Positions 33,868 through 44,705 of a stretch of DNA of 64,000 bases are shown in pieces. Origin of the DNA: Uranotaenia lowii (lineage: Eukaryota > Arthropoda > Insecta > Diptera > Culicidae); the NCBI RefSeq assembly GCF_029784155.1, contig NC_073692.1, positions 277,780,413 through 277,844,412 on the forward strand, given 5' to 3'. The position numbers and the translations under genes were made by a program. The notes under the pieces were generated by a model. The model had not been told where the DNA came from and did no database searches. It saw only the letters and a list, made by a program, of their open reading frames with translations. Positions within the stretch are counted from its first letter, which is position 1. Every line of letters starts with the position of its first letter.

Positions 33868-35226
33868 CATTTTTGTCATTTTTGTCATTTTTGTCATTTT
33901 TGTCATTTTTGTCATTTTTGTCATTTTTGTCATTTTTGTCATTTTTGTCATTTTTGTCATTTTTGTCATTTTTGTCATTTTTGTCATTTTTGTCATTTTT
34001 GTCATTTTTGTCATTTTTGTCATTTTTGTCATTTTTGTCATTTTTGTCATTTTTGTTATTTTTGTCATTTTTGTCATTTTTGTCATTTTTGTCATTTTTG
34101 TCATTTTTGTCATTTTTGTCATTTTTGTCATTTTTGTCATTTTTGTCATTTTTGTCATTTTTGTCATTTTTGTCATTTTTGTCATTTTTGTCATTTTTGT
34201 CATTTTTGTCATTTTTGTCATTTTTGTCATTTTTGTCATTTTTGTCATTTTTGTCATTTTTGTCATTTTTGTCATTTTTGTCATTTTTGTCATTTTTGTC
34301 ATTTTTGTCATTTTTGTCATTTTTGTCATTTTTGTCATTTTTGTCATTTTTGTCATTTTTGTCATTTTTGTCATTTTTGTCATTTTTGTCATTTTTGTCA
34401 TTTTTGTCATTTTTGTCATTTTTGTCATTTTTGTCATTTTTGTCATTTTTGTCATTTTTGTCATTTTTGTCATTTTTGTCATTTTTGTCATTTTTGTCAT
34501 TTTTGTCATTTTTGTCATTTTTGTCATTTTTGTCATTTTTGTCATTTTTGTCATTTTTGTCATTTTTGTCATTTTTGTCATTTTTGTCATTTTTGTCATT
34601 TTTGTCATTTTTGTCATTTTTGTCATTTTTGTCATTTTTGTCATTTTTGTCATTTTTGTCTTTTTTGTCTTTTTTGTCTTTTTTGTCATTTTTGTCATTT
34701 TTGTCATTTTTGTCATTTTTGTCATTTTTGTCATTTTTGTCATTTCTGTCATTTTTGTCATTTTTGTCATTTTTGTCATTTTTGTCATTTTTGTCATTTT
34801 TGTCATTTTTGTCATTTTTGTCATTTTTGTCATTTTTGTCATTTTTGTCATTTTTGTCATTTTTGTCATTTTTGTCATTTTTGTCATTTTTGTCATTTTT
34901 GTCATTTTTGTCATTTTTGTCATTTTTGTCATTTTTGTCATTTTTGTCATTTTTGTCATTTTTGTCATTTTTGTCATTTTTGTCATTTTTGTCATTTTTG
35001 TCATTTTTGTCATTTTTGTCATTTTTGTCATTTTTGTCATTTTTGTCATTTTTGTCATTTTTGTCATTTTTGTCATTTTTGTCATTTTTGTCATTTTTGT
35101 CATTTTTGTCATTTTTGTCATTTTTGTCATTTTTGTCATTTTTGTCATTTTTGTCATTTTTGTCATTTTTGTCATTTTTGTCATTTTTGTCATTTTTGTC
35201 ATTTTTGTCATTTTTGTCATTTTTGT
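33868..35226. repeat. ~150-copy array of the 9-bp unit GTCATTTTT
   Basis: About 1.36 kb of almost perfect head-to-tail GTCATTTTT. Interruptions are few: one GTTATTTTT near 34056, three consecutive GTCTTTTTT units at ~34659-34685, and one GTCATTTCT near 34744. Degenerate units continue to about 35295. The period is a multiple of three, so four frames stay open for about 470-510 codons (Phe-Leu-Ser, Phe-Val-Ile, Asn-Asp-Lys, Met-Thr-Lys); none is a gene. Confidence 0.97.
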
Positions 35227-35299
35227 AATTGATTTCAATTTTGTCATTTTTATCAGATTTGTCATTTTGTGTAATTTTTGTCATTTTTGTCATTTGATA

Positions 35300-36275
35300 A
35301 TTAATTTCAATATTTGGTATTTATTTCGAATGCAATTATTGTTAAAACATTTTCACAAAAATGTTTGAACATCACACCCATTTTTCCAACTAGATTGTGT
35401 TTAAGAACCTCATAAACCGGAAGAAGCATTACAAGCTTCACTGATGAAGCGAACGGAAGCACCCCGAATGGAAATTCGTCACAACAATTCGTCACACTGA
35501 CTGGCGTGGTTTTGATTGATAACAGAAACTCGCGCAACGACCTAATCAACATTTATGGCCCCCTTCCGAAAACATTACGTTTGAGAAACGGAACCCAGCG
35601 AAACAAACCTAAAAGAGTTTACGAGCACTGGCTGCTGCCGTGGATGGTTTCTGTTTCTTTTAGTGATTTGACGACAACTTCCGCTGCTGTGAGCAGCGGA
35701 TTTTCCTTTGCTGATTGATTCCGATAAACGAAAAAAACCCAATCACTAAAACCTAACGAGTTGATATTGGTTATCGACAAACGGCACGCCAAAGCCCTAG
35801 ATAATCTTCGGTAAGCCTTCACACAAACAAAACCAAAAGCAAACGGGACCAAATCAAGCACCAATCACGCGGAGAACAAAAATCAAGGCTGAAACCTGAC
35901 TGTTGTCGATGCACTATTTGGACCATTTTCCGAAGCAGAGACAATCGTGACAAATCCTCTCGGGGTATAGCATTAGCAAGCCAAATGTGATCCCGGTAGA
36001 ACTCAACTGGATCTGGAAGGAAAAGGAGGAATAGAGTTCTATGCATGAAGCAGGAAGAATATGGGATGTGCAAGCGTTATCAAAAAGCTCCGAGTACATT
36101 TGAGAATTTTGGTGTAGTGACCGTTTTTTACGAAATTTTAAGGAAAAGTGTCTCAAGGATGGGACGAGGTTTAAAAGAAATGTATTTTTTCTTGTTTCAA
36201 AATCAACTGTCACACAGCATTACAACTTTCTGTGTCTGATAATCCATACTGGGCTTGGGAATAAGTTCTTAGAGC
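35300..36275. other. non-repetitive-looking DNA, no gene assigned
   Basis: Somewhat GC-richer than its surroundings, with overlapping frames of 60-99 codons on both strands and no recognisable domain. It could be host non-coding sequence. Confidence 0.4.
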
Positions 36276-36433
36276 TATTGAAGGGTGATACGGTCAAAAT
36301 TTGGTCAATATCAACTCGACGTATTTCTTTCAATTTTGCATTTAAAATACCTGAACACCCCTCATTTTGAAGGTGTGTGTGTGTAGAATGTTGCTCCTAT
36401 TTTGATTTTGGAATTCACTCTTCAGTTGTCAAA

Positions 36434-38159
36434 ATGCCGTCCAAGGAAGAAGAGCAGCGTATCAAAATTTGGCTCGCGCATCGCGGAAATTCGAGCTACT
36501 CGCACGCAAAGCTGGCAAAATCGCTAAAAGTTGCCAAATTCACCGTAACAAATGTAATTAAAGTGTTTGGGGAACGTTTGTCGACAGCCAGGAAGTCTGG
36601 ATCGGGGGAAAATCGAAAACCGGAAGCCGCTGAGGCGACAAAGAGAGTTGCCGGTAGTTTCAAGTGAAACTCTAACCTCTCTCTCCGAGATGCCGCAAAT
36701 AAGCTGGGTGTATCGTCTACAACCGTGCATCGAGCCAAAAAACGAGCCGGACTATCGACTTACAAGAAGGTGGTGACTCCAAATCGCGATGATAAACAAA
36801 ATACGACGACCAAAGCACAGTTCCGGTGGCTGTAGGGGAACATGCCCTATTATGCGCCACCTAAGCGAATGGCTGTTTTTTTATATATTCCACGTACAAA
36901 TTGTGTTGAAAATGGGTGCAATCGTTGAAGAAAAGTGTTTTCTACAAATGCATATGATATTTTATTACTCAAATTGCTATAGTTGCTTCAAAAACTTGAT
37001 TTTTAAAAACCATATTCAAAGCCACAGAACAAAACTGTGTTGCAAATACGCGCCGCTGTGTATTCAATATGCGCCTAGCAGCCGAACACACCCGAAAGCA
37101 GCCGAAGACCAAAAACACACCAATACTTACAGACACTTTGACTGAAAAGAAAATCAAAATGGACTAATCAAAATTTTGAAAAAAATGAAAAGTAGATTTT
37201 TTGGGCTAAATTAACGCTCAAAATATGGTTTTAGACTTTTTGTTCATTTTCAATGAAAATTGGCCTTTTTGAAAAATTAATGCTATTTTCAGCCTACTAC
37301 GATTGGCGCGTTATAACGAGCGCATGGGCCGTGATAGAACATACCCATAAAAAGCATACCTTTGCAAGTTCAGTATGATTTTTTAGCATAAAATCATAGT
37401 TTAGATTCTCCTCTATCGATGTGTCAGAAAATATTGTCTTATTCTTATACAAAATATTCAATTTTGCCATACAAACCTAAAATTTCAAATTTACTCATGT
37501 AAACGTTACTTAAAATTTTGCAAAAAATCGTGGATGAGTTTTGGACCAAGGCGAAGCTTTTTAGACCCCAGGGTTTGAGAAATTCCAAAATCACCCCAAA
37601 TCGACTCAGTCTACTGTACACGACGATGCTGACGAAGTTTGACTGCGTGATAATGGACGACGAAACCTACGTCAAAGCCGACTACAAGCAGCTTCCGGGA
37701 CAGGAGTTTTATATGGCAAAAGGAAGGGGAAAGGTAACAGATATTTTCAAGCACATGAAACTGTCAAATTTCGCGAAGAAATATCTGGTTTGGCAAGCCA
37801 TCTGTACCTGTGGCTTGAAAAGCAGCATTTTCCTAGCTTTCAAAAAATTTACGTGAAAGAGTGTTTTGAAAAAACGTCTGCTGCCTTTCCTGGAGAAACA
37901 CGGTTGTTCCATACTGTTTCGGCCGGATTTGGCATCTTGCCATTACGGTAAAAAGGCCATGGAGTGGTACGCCGCCATCAACGTGCAGGTGGTTCCCAAG
38001 GACAAGAACCCTCCCAACACGCCGGAGCTCCGCCCAATTGAGAAATACTGGGCTATTGTCAAGCGGAACCTAAAGGTGGACAAGGTGGCTGTACAAAATC
38101 TGATGGCAAGGGTTAAGCGTAAGGCCCGGCAATTCGGATTTGGAAAAGCGGAAGCCTAA
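36434..38159 (+). pseudogene. DD37E transposase, interrupted and frameshifted
   Basis: Starts at 36434 (MPSKEEEQRIKIWLAHRG). The first helix-turn-helix is intact; a stop follows at GSFK (36665), after which the second helix-turn-helix (NKLGVSSTTVHRAKKRAG) and TPNRDDKQNTTTKAQ are readable. Foreign sequence then enters at 36833. After it, 37518-37856 keeps the first catalytic Asp (VIMDDETYVKADYKQLPG) and up to GLKSSIFLAF. After a ~20-bp loss (the GAVNQE segment) and a frameshift, 37866-38159 keeps the second Asp (RPDLASCHYGK) and the Glu (RPIEKYW), 37 residues apart, and ends at the usual stop. All three catalytic residues survive here, but in separate frames. Confidence 0.85.
36833..37510. mobile_element. 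insertion inside DD37E copy 2
   Basis: Begins TAGGGGAACATGCCCTATTA directly after the transposase codons for FRWL. This start resembles the left end of the MITE at 54045 (GGGGAAGAGGGGGCATAATG). The matching right end is not clear, so the far boundary is approximate: transposase-like sequence is recognisable again by about 37518-37620. Confidence 0.45.
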
Positions 38160-38288
38160 CTGAATATTTTTCCTGAATTGTATACTAATTAAACTTGAAA
38201 AAGAAATTTAATCTGATTTTTTAAATAAATGATTTCACCTATTTACACGCGTTTTCCCTTGACCAAATTTTGACCGTATCACCCTTTA

Positions 38289-38785
38289 GTATGTAAAAAG
38301 AGCCTGTTCAAAACGTGTTAAACTTCTTCAAATTTTGAAATTATTGCAAAACTCTTTGCCAAATCCTTGAGCTACTTTAATCAGCACAGCCTGCTATTTC
38401 CTGGCCCAAAATCAAACTGTTTTGATACTTTCATTGTTCCGATTATCTTATGTTCACTCTACTTTAACGCAAAATCTCATGACTGTAGCTGTCAAACACT
38501 ATCGAAGTTTTTGGCTTAATCCCAACATACCTACCGTTAGTTTTAGGAAATGTTATTTTGATTGAAATAACATGAAATTAGCATACAAATGTAAATACAT
38601 GTTGTCTGGACTGCAACAGGGAATTAGCATTAGCTGCTTAGTTCCACTACGCTGTGCTGGTTCAAGTGTATTCTACATATGACAACCGCATTACGCCAAA
38701 CAATTAATTGTTTTCGGGACCCGTTTACAGTAATAATAATAACATCAACAAAAGCACTGACAATAATAATCAACATGAACAGGTA
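38289..38785. other. intergenic DNA, no gene seen
   Basis: Lies between DD37E copy 2 and the next TIR element. No frame of note. Confidence 0.5.
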
Positions 38786-39526
38786 CACTGCAAAAAATCA
38801 ACACTTATTGTTTATGTTCCTTCACACATAAGCTCATAAATATCTTCTACTATGTGATTCAAATAAGTTTTATGTTTAAAGTTTTAGCTCATATGTAATC
38901 GAAATATGATGTTCATCAGTTGACACATAGCTTTTATGATCATCATCTTTGAAAAATTTCACACTTGCAAGATGGCTGCGATTGAGAAAAAAACACGTGG
39001 TGCTTATGATGGAAACTTTATTCAGCTTATTCTGGTACATAAGGTAAGTAATTTACATAAAAAAACTCCGAAAAGATTGTTTATCATGCAAAAACTACAA
39101 AGTGCATGAATGTATTTCTATCTCTCTCCCACAGCAAATATTGGCGGCTGACGCAGATCGTGGATGGCCCAACCAAATGGATACGGATTCGGTAAACAAA
39201 TCTCGGATCGTGAGCCACCGGAAGGAACCGTTTGGCGTAAAAATTAGTTTTAAATAAATAAATTGTGTGCTCTAAAGTCTAATCAATCCAAAATTCATAT
39301 CATTGGGAATTAAAACAATTGTCCATCTCATTTTTAAACACCCAAATTATAGCCTATTTTTAAGCGTTTTTATCATATATGTGCGATTTTATAATTTTTA
39401 TGTGTCACACATAAGGCTGAAATATTTCTTGAATCCATGTGAGACACATATATTATATGTGGGAGGCAAATTGCAAAAATCTATATAGGCAGACACATAC
39501 CCCTAATGTGTGGAATTTTTGCAGTG
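38786..39526. mobile_element. 741-bp TIR element carrying a spliced mini-gene
   Basis: Ends CACTGCAAAAAATC (38786) and GGAATTTTTGCAGTG (39526) are inverted, with TA on both sides. ACACATA/TATGTGT words recur inside both ends (38826-38945 and 39403-39512), as subterminal repeats do. The centre contains an ATG, a consensus intron and an AATAAA signal (38972-39262), which is unusual for so small an element. The superfamily is not certain: CACTG ends with a 2-bp duplication could be CACTA-like or Tc1/mariner-like. Confidence 0.65.
38972..39257 (+). CDS. candidate two-exon gene, 64 codons, inside a TIR element
   Basis: Exon 1 is 38972-39043 (24 codons) and exon 2 is 39135-39257 (40 codons plus TAA). 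The start AAGATGG has A at -3 and G at +4. The intron (39044-39134, 91 bp) begins GTAAGT and ends CTCTCTCCCACAG with a good pyrimidine tract, and the frame stays open across the junction (phase 0). Two overlapping AATAAA signals (39253-39262) sit on the stop codon. The product starts MAAIEKKTRGAYDGN and exon 2 starts QILAADADRGWPNQ. I recognise no domain, signal peptide or membrane segment. It may be a captured piece of a host gene or a small gene belonging to the element. Being so short, chance cannot be excluded. Confidence 0.5.
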
Positions 39527-39528
39527 TA

Positions 39529-40440
39529 CGGTTTCCTATCACGAATCCGGATCTCACGTGAGTCGCAATTTTACACTCCAGTGCGATTGAAGGGTTTAAA
39601 CCGTAGCGTTTCCCTTGCTTTTCCCGATTCAGAAGCTTATAAGCCATAGCAATTGAGATCAGCTTCTTCCTCGTCTGGCTGTCTGCTTCTTCGATGTGCT
39701 GTATGAATATGAATGTTTCTGTTGTCTGCGTTTATGGGATTGCTGGCACATTTCCTCTTCACGGCAAATTAACGGCAGAAACTGATAGGCAGGGGTACCA
39801 AGGCTGATTCTTCGGATCAGAATCAACGAGCATGAATGGTTTAATCCCGTTCATCTAATTTAGCATACATGAAGGGGCAAATATGGAAAACCCGGTTTTC
39901 TGCAGCCGGCGCGCTCCTTCGTCGTCGTCGTTTCTTGTTTATGAGATTGCCCGTAGGACACATCCACCTTATTGCGATTACACCACAAATCAACGCCTTG
40001 TTTGTTGTGGGTGGAGCGAAACCACAGCCAGTCAATTGTTTGGTGCGGCTTATATGAACGTTTCATCAATATTTGAACTGTTTACTAGGCTTCGGTAGAA
40101 CTTTCGCATTAAAGCAGTCAATTTGATTCTAATCAACCGGGGCGGCTTTAACGTCATATTGATTCCGGGAGATATGTTTAGTAAGATTAAAATGGTTAGG
40201 GTCAAATCAATGCCTGAAAATAATTATTAATATTTTTTATAGAAATATTCAGAAATCATTACCTGAACATTCATGCTTGTTGATTTTTATAATCAATATG
40301 CATTGAAATCCAATGCATATTAAGCAAATCTCTGTATTCTACCAAAGATGAAATGATTGGAAAAGCACTGCTGGCATAAAGACTCGAGCTTCCAAGAAAA
40401 ATGATGCAGGACGAAAAATTTTTTGAATTTTTATCCTATT
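39529..40440. other. non-repetitive-looking DNA, no gene assigned
   Basis: GC-richer than average between 39600 and 40130. Overlapping short frames on both strands (39841-40098) include an Arg-rich stretch from a GTC/CGT triplet run. No domain recognised. Confidence 0.4.
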
Positions 40441-40462
40441 GGATAATTCATGTAAAAAAAAA

Positions 40463-40535
40463 TAGTGGGTATCGAACTCACTACAACATTCTCATGCCGA
40501 GATCTTGCCCAGTGCACCATCTAAGTCGGTTAGCA
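40463..40535 (-). repeat. tRNA-like sequence, probable SINE head
   Basis: On the reverse strand an A-box-like TGGTGCACTGGGCAAG (40504-40519) is followed ~25 bp later by GTGAGTTCGATACCC (40467-40481), a good pol III B box whose flanks pair as a T arm. A run of T follows immediately. The acceptor stem is missing and the anticodon arm is poor, so this is a tRNA-derived repeat or pseudo-tRNA. Confidence 0.45.
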
Positions 40536-40962
40536 AACGAAAGCTTTTTTGCCATAGTGTTTCTGTCACTGCCGATTACCAAAGAACGCACTGCATCGGC
40601 TGTTTGCCGTTGGTCGGGGGTTTTTCTCGAACTTCTTTGTCTTTGATGGGAAAGGGATGAGAATCGCAGGGGAATGGGGTGGAAATGAGAAGCTAGAAAC
40701 TGTTTTCTATTGCCGGGCGGTTTACATACACGTGCACAGCGCATCTTGGCTGGTGGTTCTTTGCCGTCGGTTGGAAACAAAAATGTTTTATTTTTCTTAT
40801 GCCGGTTTACATACAAACACAGCACTTGGTACATCATTAGACAATATCTTTGCTGACTGATTGTTTCCATCCTGCTTTGTCTTGTGATGGGATATGGGAT
40901 ATGTTTTATTTAATTTCTTTTAGACATGTGCAGTGCGGTTGCGCTGGGAGGACAATGCCGGA

Positions 40963-41052
40963 ATAAAATTCTATGCCGGACCGGCATTAGCAAGCTTTCT
41001 AATAACTGCAAAGCTTACTAATGCCGCGCCGGTTTGGCATAGAATTTTATAC
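40963..41052. repeat. ~90-bp imperfect palindrome
   Basis: ATAAAATTCTATGCCGG, GGCATTAG and CAAGCTTT on the left are mirrored by AAAGCTT, CTAATGCC and TGGCATAGAATTTTAT on the right around a ~10-base loop. The stem is about 38 bp with small bulges. It could be a tiny foldback element. Confidence 0.7.
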
Positions 41053-42029
41053 CGTTAATTCCACCTAAAAAAAAGTTCATTTTCGGAGTAGAGTCGGCTT
41101 TGTGGGTGTACCTATTACAAAAAAAAATAGGTAAACGAATCTATTTTTGTTATTCCAATTCATTGTACCTATATTAGATCCCTTGAAAATCAGTGTCCAG
41201 TTTTAATTCGAAATCAAACTTTTACTACAAAATTGTTGAAAATGCTTCACAGTGTAACCAGAAGTCTATAAAATTTATGAGAACAGGTTTAAAATCCGTT
41301 TTACTGATTTTTACAAGTTCTCGCTTATTCTTGAATGAATTTCAAACCATCAAATAGTTTAATGTATAGTTGTTTTTGACATTTCTTACGTACACTTGCT
41401 GAGCGTGTACAGATGAGACGGGACAATTAACCTCAAAAACTCTCGGTACAAAAAACTGGCAGCCGGTCGCCACACATGTTCGTTTTTGACGTTGATTGTC
41501 CCAAAACTGAAAAGTGTTGGTGAAATTTCCAGCATAATATCACGAACACTACCAGCAGCAAATAGGATTATACATTCAATCCCTAATAGTTCTTAAAAAA
41601 CCATGGGGGACAGGTTTGATGAACGCATTGCATTGGATATTTGTCGAACTTAATAATCTAAGAATGTATAAGAGCACATACTTAGGCAGAAACTGCGGTG
41701 AATCCGTGCACCCATGGTGTCTCGAGTTTCAGAGACCAAATGCTTCGCATTATTTGAAAAAAGTTCTTCTAACGCTTTTAGAATTAAATGAAATGCTGTT
41801 GCTGTTTTGGTTTGAGTGTGCATCAAAATTTCTTAAAAATGTCTATACTTATAATTTAGGCACTTTAGTCTCAAAAATCAAAATTACTTAAAATCATCAA
41901 GAACGTTAATTTAAACCTTAAATTTTAACATCTAGGTAATATTCGACAATAAATCAAAAACAGTTAATAACATTTAAATGGATTTCTGGCTATTGTTCAA
42001 AGGTTAATTTTGAATACCACAACCTTAAG
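41053..42029. other. AT-rich DNA, no gene seen
   Basis: A forward frame at 41616-41891 (91 codons) has no recognisable motif. Confidence 0.45.
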
Positions 42030-42031
42030 TA

Positions 42032-42900
42032 CCGTCAACTGGGGCAACATGCAACAATTTTCAACTTCAATGGCTTCTAAAAAACTTATGTTCATAGTTA
42101 ATCCTACCTCTTTTGCATCAAAAGTTTTAAGGATGCTGGGATATCAAATTGGCGTAATTAGAAAAATTATAGATTTCTTCAGTTATTTTTAATTTTCTAA
42201 AAACATGCGATTTTCACCCTCCTTAGAAAATGGGGTAACTTGCAACAAACTTTGTTTTTAATGAAAAATCTTATGAACACGTACAAAAATTTATAGTTTT
42301 TAATATATTGGCGATGCCTTAAAGACCATTACGCATGACAATACCAATTGCAGTAGTTTTTGGGTCTAAAAGCTGAAATAATAAAAATAAATGTTTGAAT
42401 GAATGAAATTTCAATGTTCACAAACGCGTGATGCAAAACATTCATATTCCAACACATGGAAACGAGATTTACAAGGTATTTCTTAGATTTGCATTTTGTT
42501 GCGTAACCCCAGACACCTAACTGAATTTTAAAAATATTTATTTAAAAAATTGGGTGATTATTCGAAAAATATTTTTAGACCAACAATGTTGATACAACAT
42601 GAGGAAACCAGTAAAAAGTTTGTTGATAATTTTATCAAGCCGATCCATCATACTGGGTAAAGTTTTTTTCGGCATCCAAAAATGTTAAAATTTGTACATT
42701 TTTTGCTTGCATTTTCAAATTTTACATAAAAATAAAAAAATTAAGAAAACTAGCTTCAAATGTGAGAAATTATGTCATCATTATTTTGTTATCATTAAAA
42801 GATAACTTTATTACAATACATTAAATTAAAAATTGATCCAATGTAGTGTTATATAAATGTTGCATCGAACACCGCTGTTGCATGATGCCCCGTTTGACGG
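42032..42900. mobile_element. 869-bp MITE with TA target duplication
   Basis: Ends CCGTCAACTGGGGCAACATG (42032) and, inverted, CCGTCAAACGGGGCATCATG (42900), each bordered by TA. The interior is AT-rich with no transposase. Confidence 0.75.
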
Positions 42901-43030
42901 TACCCTGAAATTCATCCAAATCTACCCTTGACTTCTAGGAACCCTTGCCAAATTATGATATTGTTGAACAAATAAAGTGTATTCACAGAGAACATACATC
43001 GGGCCCCGGACAAAAATATTTATGTTGAAA

Positions 43031-43871
43031 ACGTGTGTGAGAATACCAACCTAAGTTTCAAACCAAATTTGTAAGTGGACTAACATCCATAAGATGTCGC
43101 TACAAATACACATATTTTTCCATTTTTTCGACACGCTTAGAAATTAATACTCATAGCTTATCTCAAATGAGGCCATTGCAATGTATGCGAGTAACACAAC
43201 TTTTGTGAAATAATTTTTAGGAACATCTTGATTTAAAAAAAAGGCAAATCATTTTTAAATCACACTTTAATCGCTGTCATATTGTTCAATCAATATTGGC
43301 GCTGAATTGGAAGTTGAATTCCAAGTTTTAAAGAATGTCTGTCAGAAAATAGTTTTCTAGAACAGAGAATGTGAACATAAATGTTATAATTGTTAATTAT
43401 GGGTCGGTATTCCGGTTGATGTTATCTAGTAACTAATGTTTAATAATAACTTTATTCATTTCTACTGATTACTAACCCTGAGTTACAAGTCCCCATCTAT
43501 CGATCCCAGGTAACATCAACCAGAATATCGAGCGATAGTTTACAATTATAACATTTATGTTCACATTTTCTTTTCTAGAAAACTGATAGTAAAATCCCAA
43601 CACATACTTAAACACTTGGAATTCAACTTTCAATGACAGCGTTCAAGTGTGATTGAAATATGATTTGCATTTTTTTTAATCATGATGTTTTAAAATTTAT
43701 TACACCAAAATTTGTGTTACTGTCATACATTGCATTGGTGTCCTTTGAGATAAGCGATGAGTATTAATTTCTAAGCGTGTCGAAAAATAGGTGTACCGCT
43801 AGCGACATCTTATGGATGTTAGTCCACTTACGACTTTGGTTTGAAACTTAGGTTGGTATTCACACACACGT
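43031..43871. repeat. long inverted repeat, ~400-bp arms
   Basis: 43031-43426 and 43507-43871 are inverted copies with clear divergence and small indels: ACCAACCTAAGTTTCAAACC outside, TGTGAACATAAATGTTATAA near the loop, GATGTTA/TAACATC innermost. The ~80-bp loop is unique. No coding region and no clear target duplication. It is an old foldback element or inverted duplication, and a transcript would make a long hairpin RNA. Confidence 0.8.
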
Positions 43872-44705
43872 GTTGAGCTCCAGCTCGAACTCTGTTCTCT
43901 GTGGTGTATTATTGTATATTCATTTCAATATTATCTTCGTCGATTATATGGGGATTTTCATTATGTCTAAGGAAGATTAAAAATGAACAGGGTCAACAAA
44001 ATTTAGGAGCAAATGCAATTTTTATTTCACTTTTATGTTCTCTACAGTCTTAACTCCTCTTGTACAGTGACTCATTACAAAATTAGACTCAGATTTATCG
44101 CAGGCCAGTGATTGAATATTCATTTGAAAACTGCACGTTGGCTCCAGCTCAGACTGAGTTTTGATGATTTCGACAGCATTTTACTAACTTTACTAACTGT
44201 TGTAAAATAAAAATTTTACAACAGTTCTTGTACGAAAGAAGTAAAAAAAATCGAGCTTTTCATAAATTTTTCTTTTGATGTTCTCAAACATTTCAAACAT
44301 TAAAAAAAATCAAATAAAATTAAACCTTCAAAAATTTCAGCAGAACATTTTTTTAAGTTATACTCAAAATATGAACATTTTGGTATAACAAAATCATTGC
44401 AGTAGTTTTTTTCGATTTCATCACTATCAAATTTGTACACTATTCTCCTAATTCATGCTCCCATAAGAGTTCACTCAATGATATAATTCAAAAGCTTGAA
44501 CAAATTTCTATTCTATTAGCTGACCCAGTGTACTTTGCAACACCTTCCAAAAATAATTTAAATTTGAAAAAGTTACCTATTTGAATATAGATTTATTTTT
44601 TGCAGCGTCATTTTAAATCAAATGTCAACATAATTCAAAAGCAACCATTTCAAAATGAGTGCTGCAGCTGGAGTTTCGAAATGCAAACATTTCATCTTTC
44701 CTACT
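43872..44705. other. AT-rich DNA, no gene seen
   Basis: No frame above 60 codons and no repeat recognised. Confidence 0.5.

Larger units (their letters stand above)
36281..38286 (+). mobile_element. DD37E Tc1/mariner-type transposon, copy 2, interrupted
   Basis: Both inverted ends are present: AAGGGTGATACGGTCAAAAT at 36281 and its complement ending at 38286. The right side is followed by TA; the left flank is TG, a likely mutated TA. An unrelated insertion lies inside from 36833. Confidence 0.85.

Noticed and set aside
33762..35368. Four open frames of 472-508 codons on both strands
   Set aside because: They are translations of the 9-bp array GTCATTTTT; the period is a multiple of three and contains no stop.
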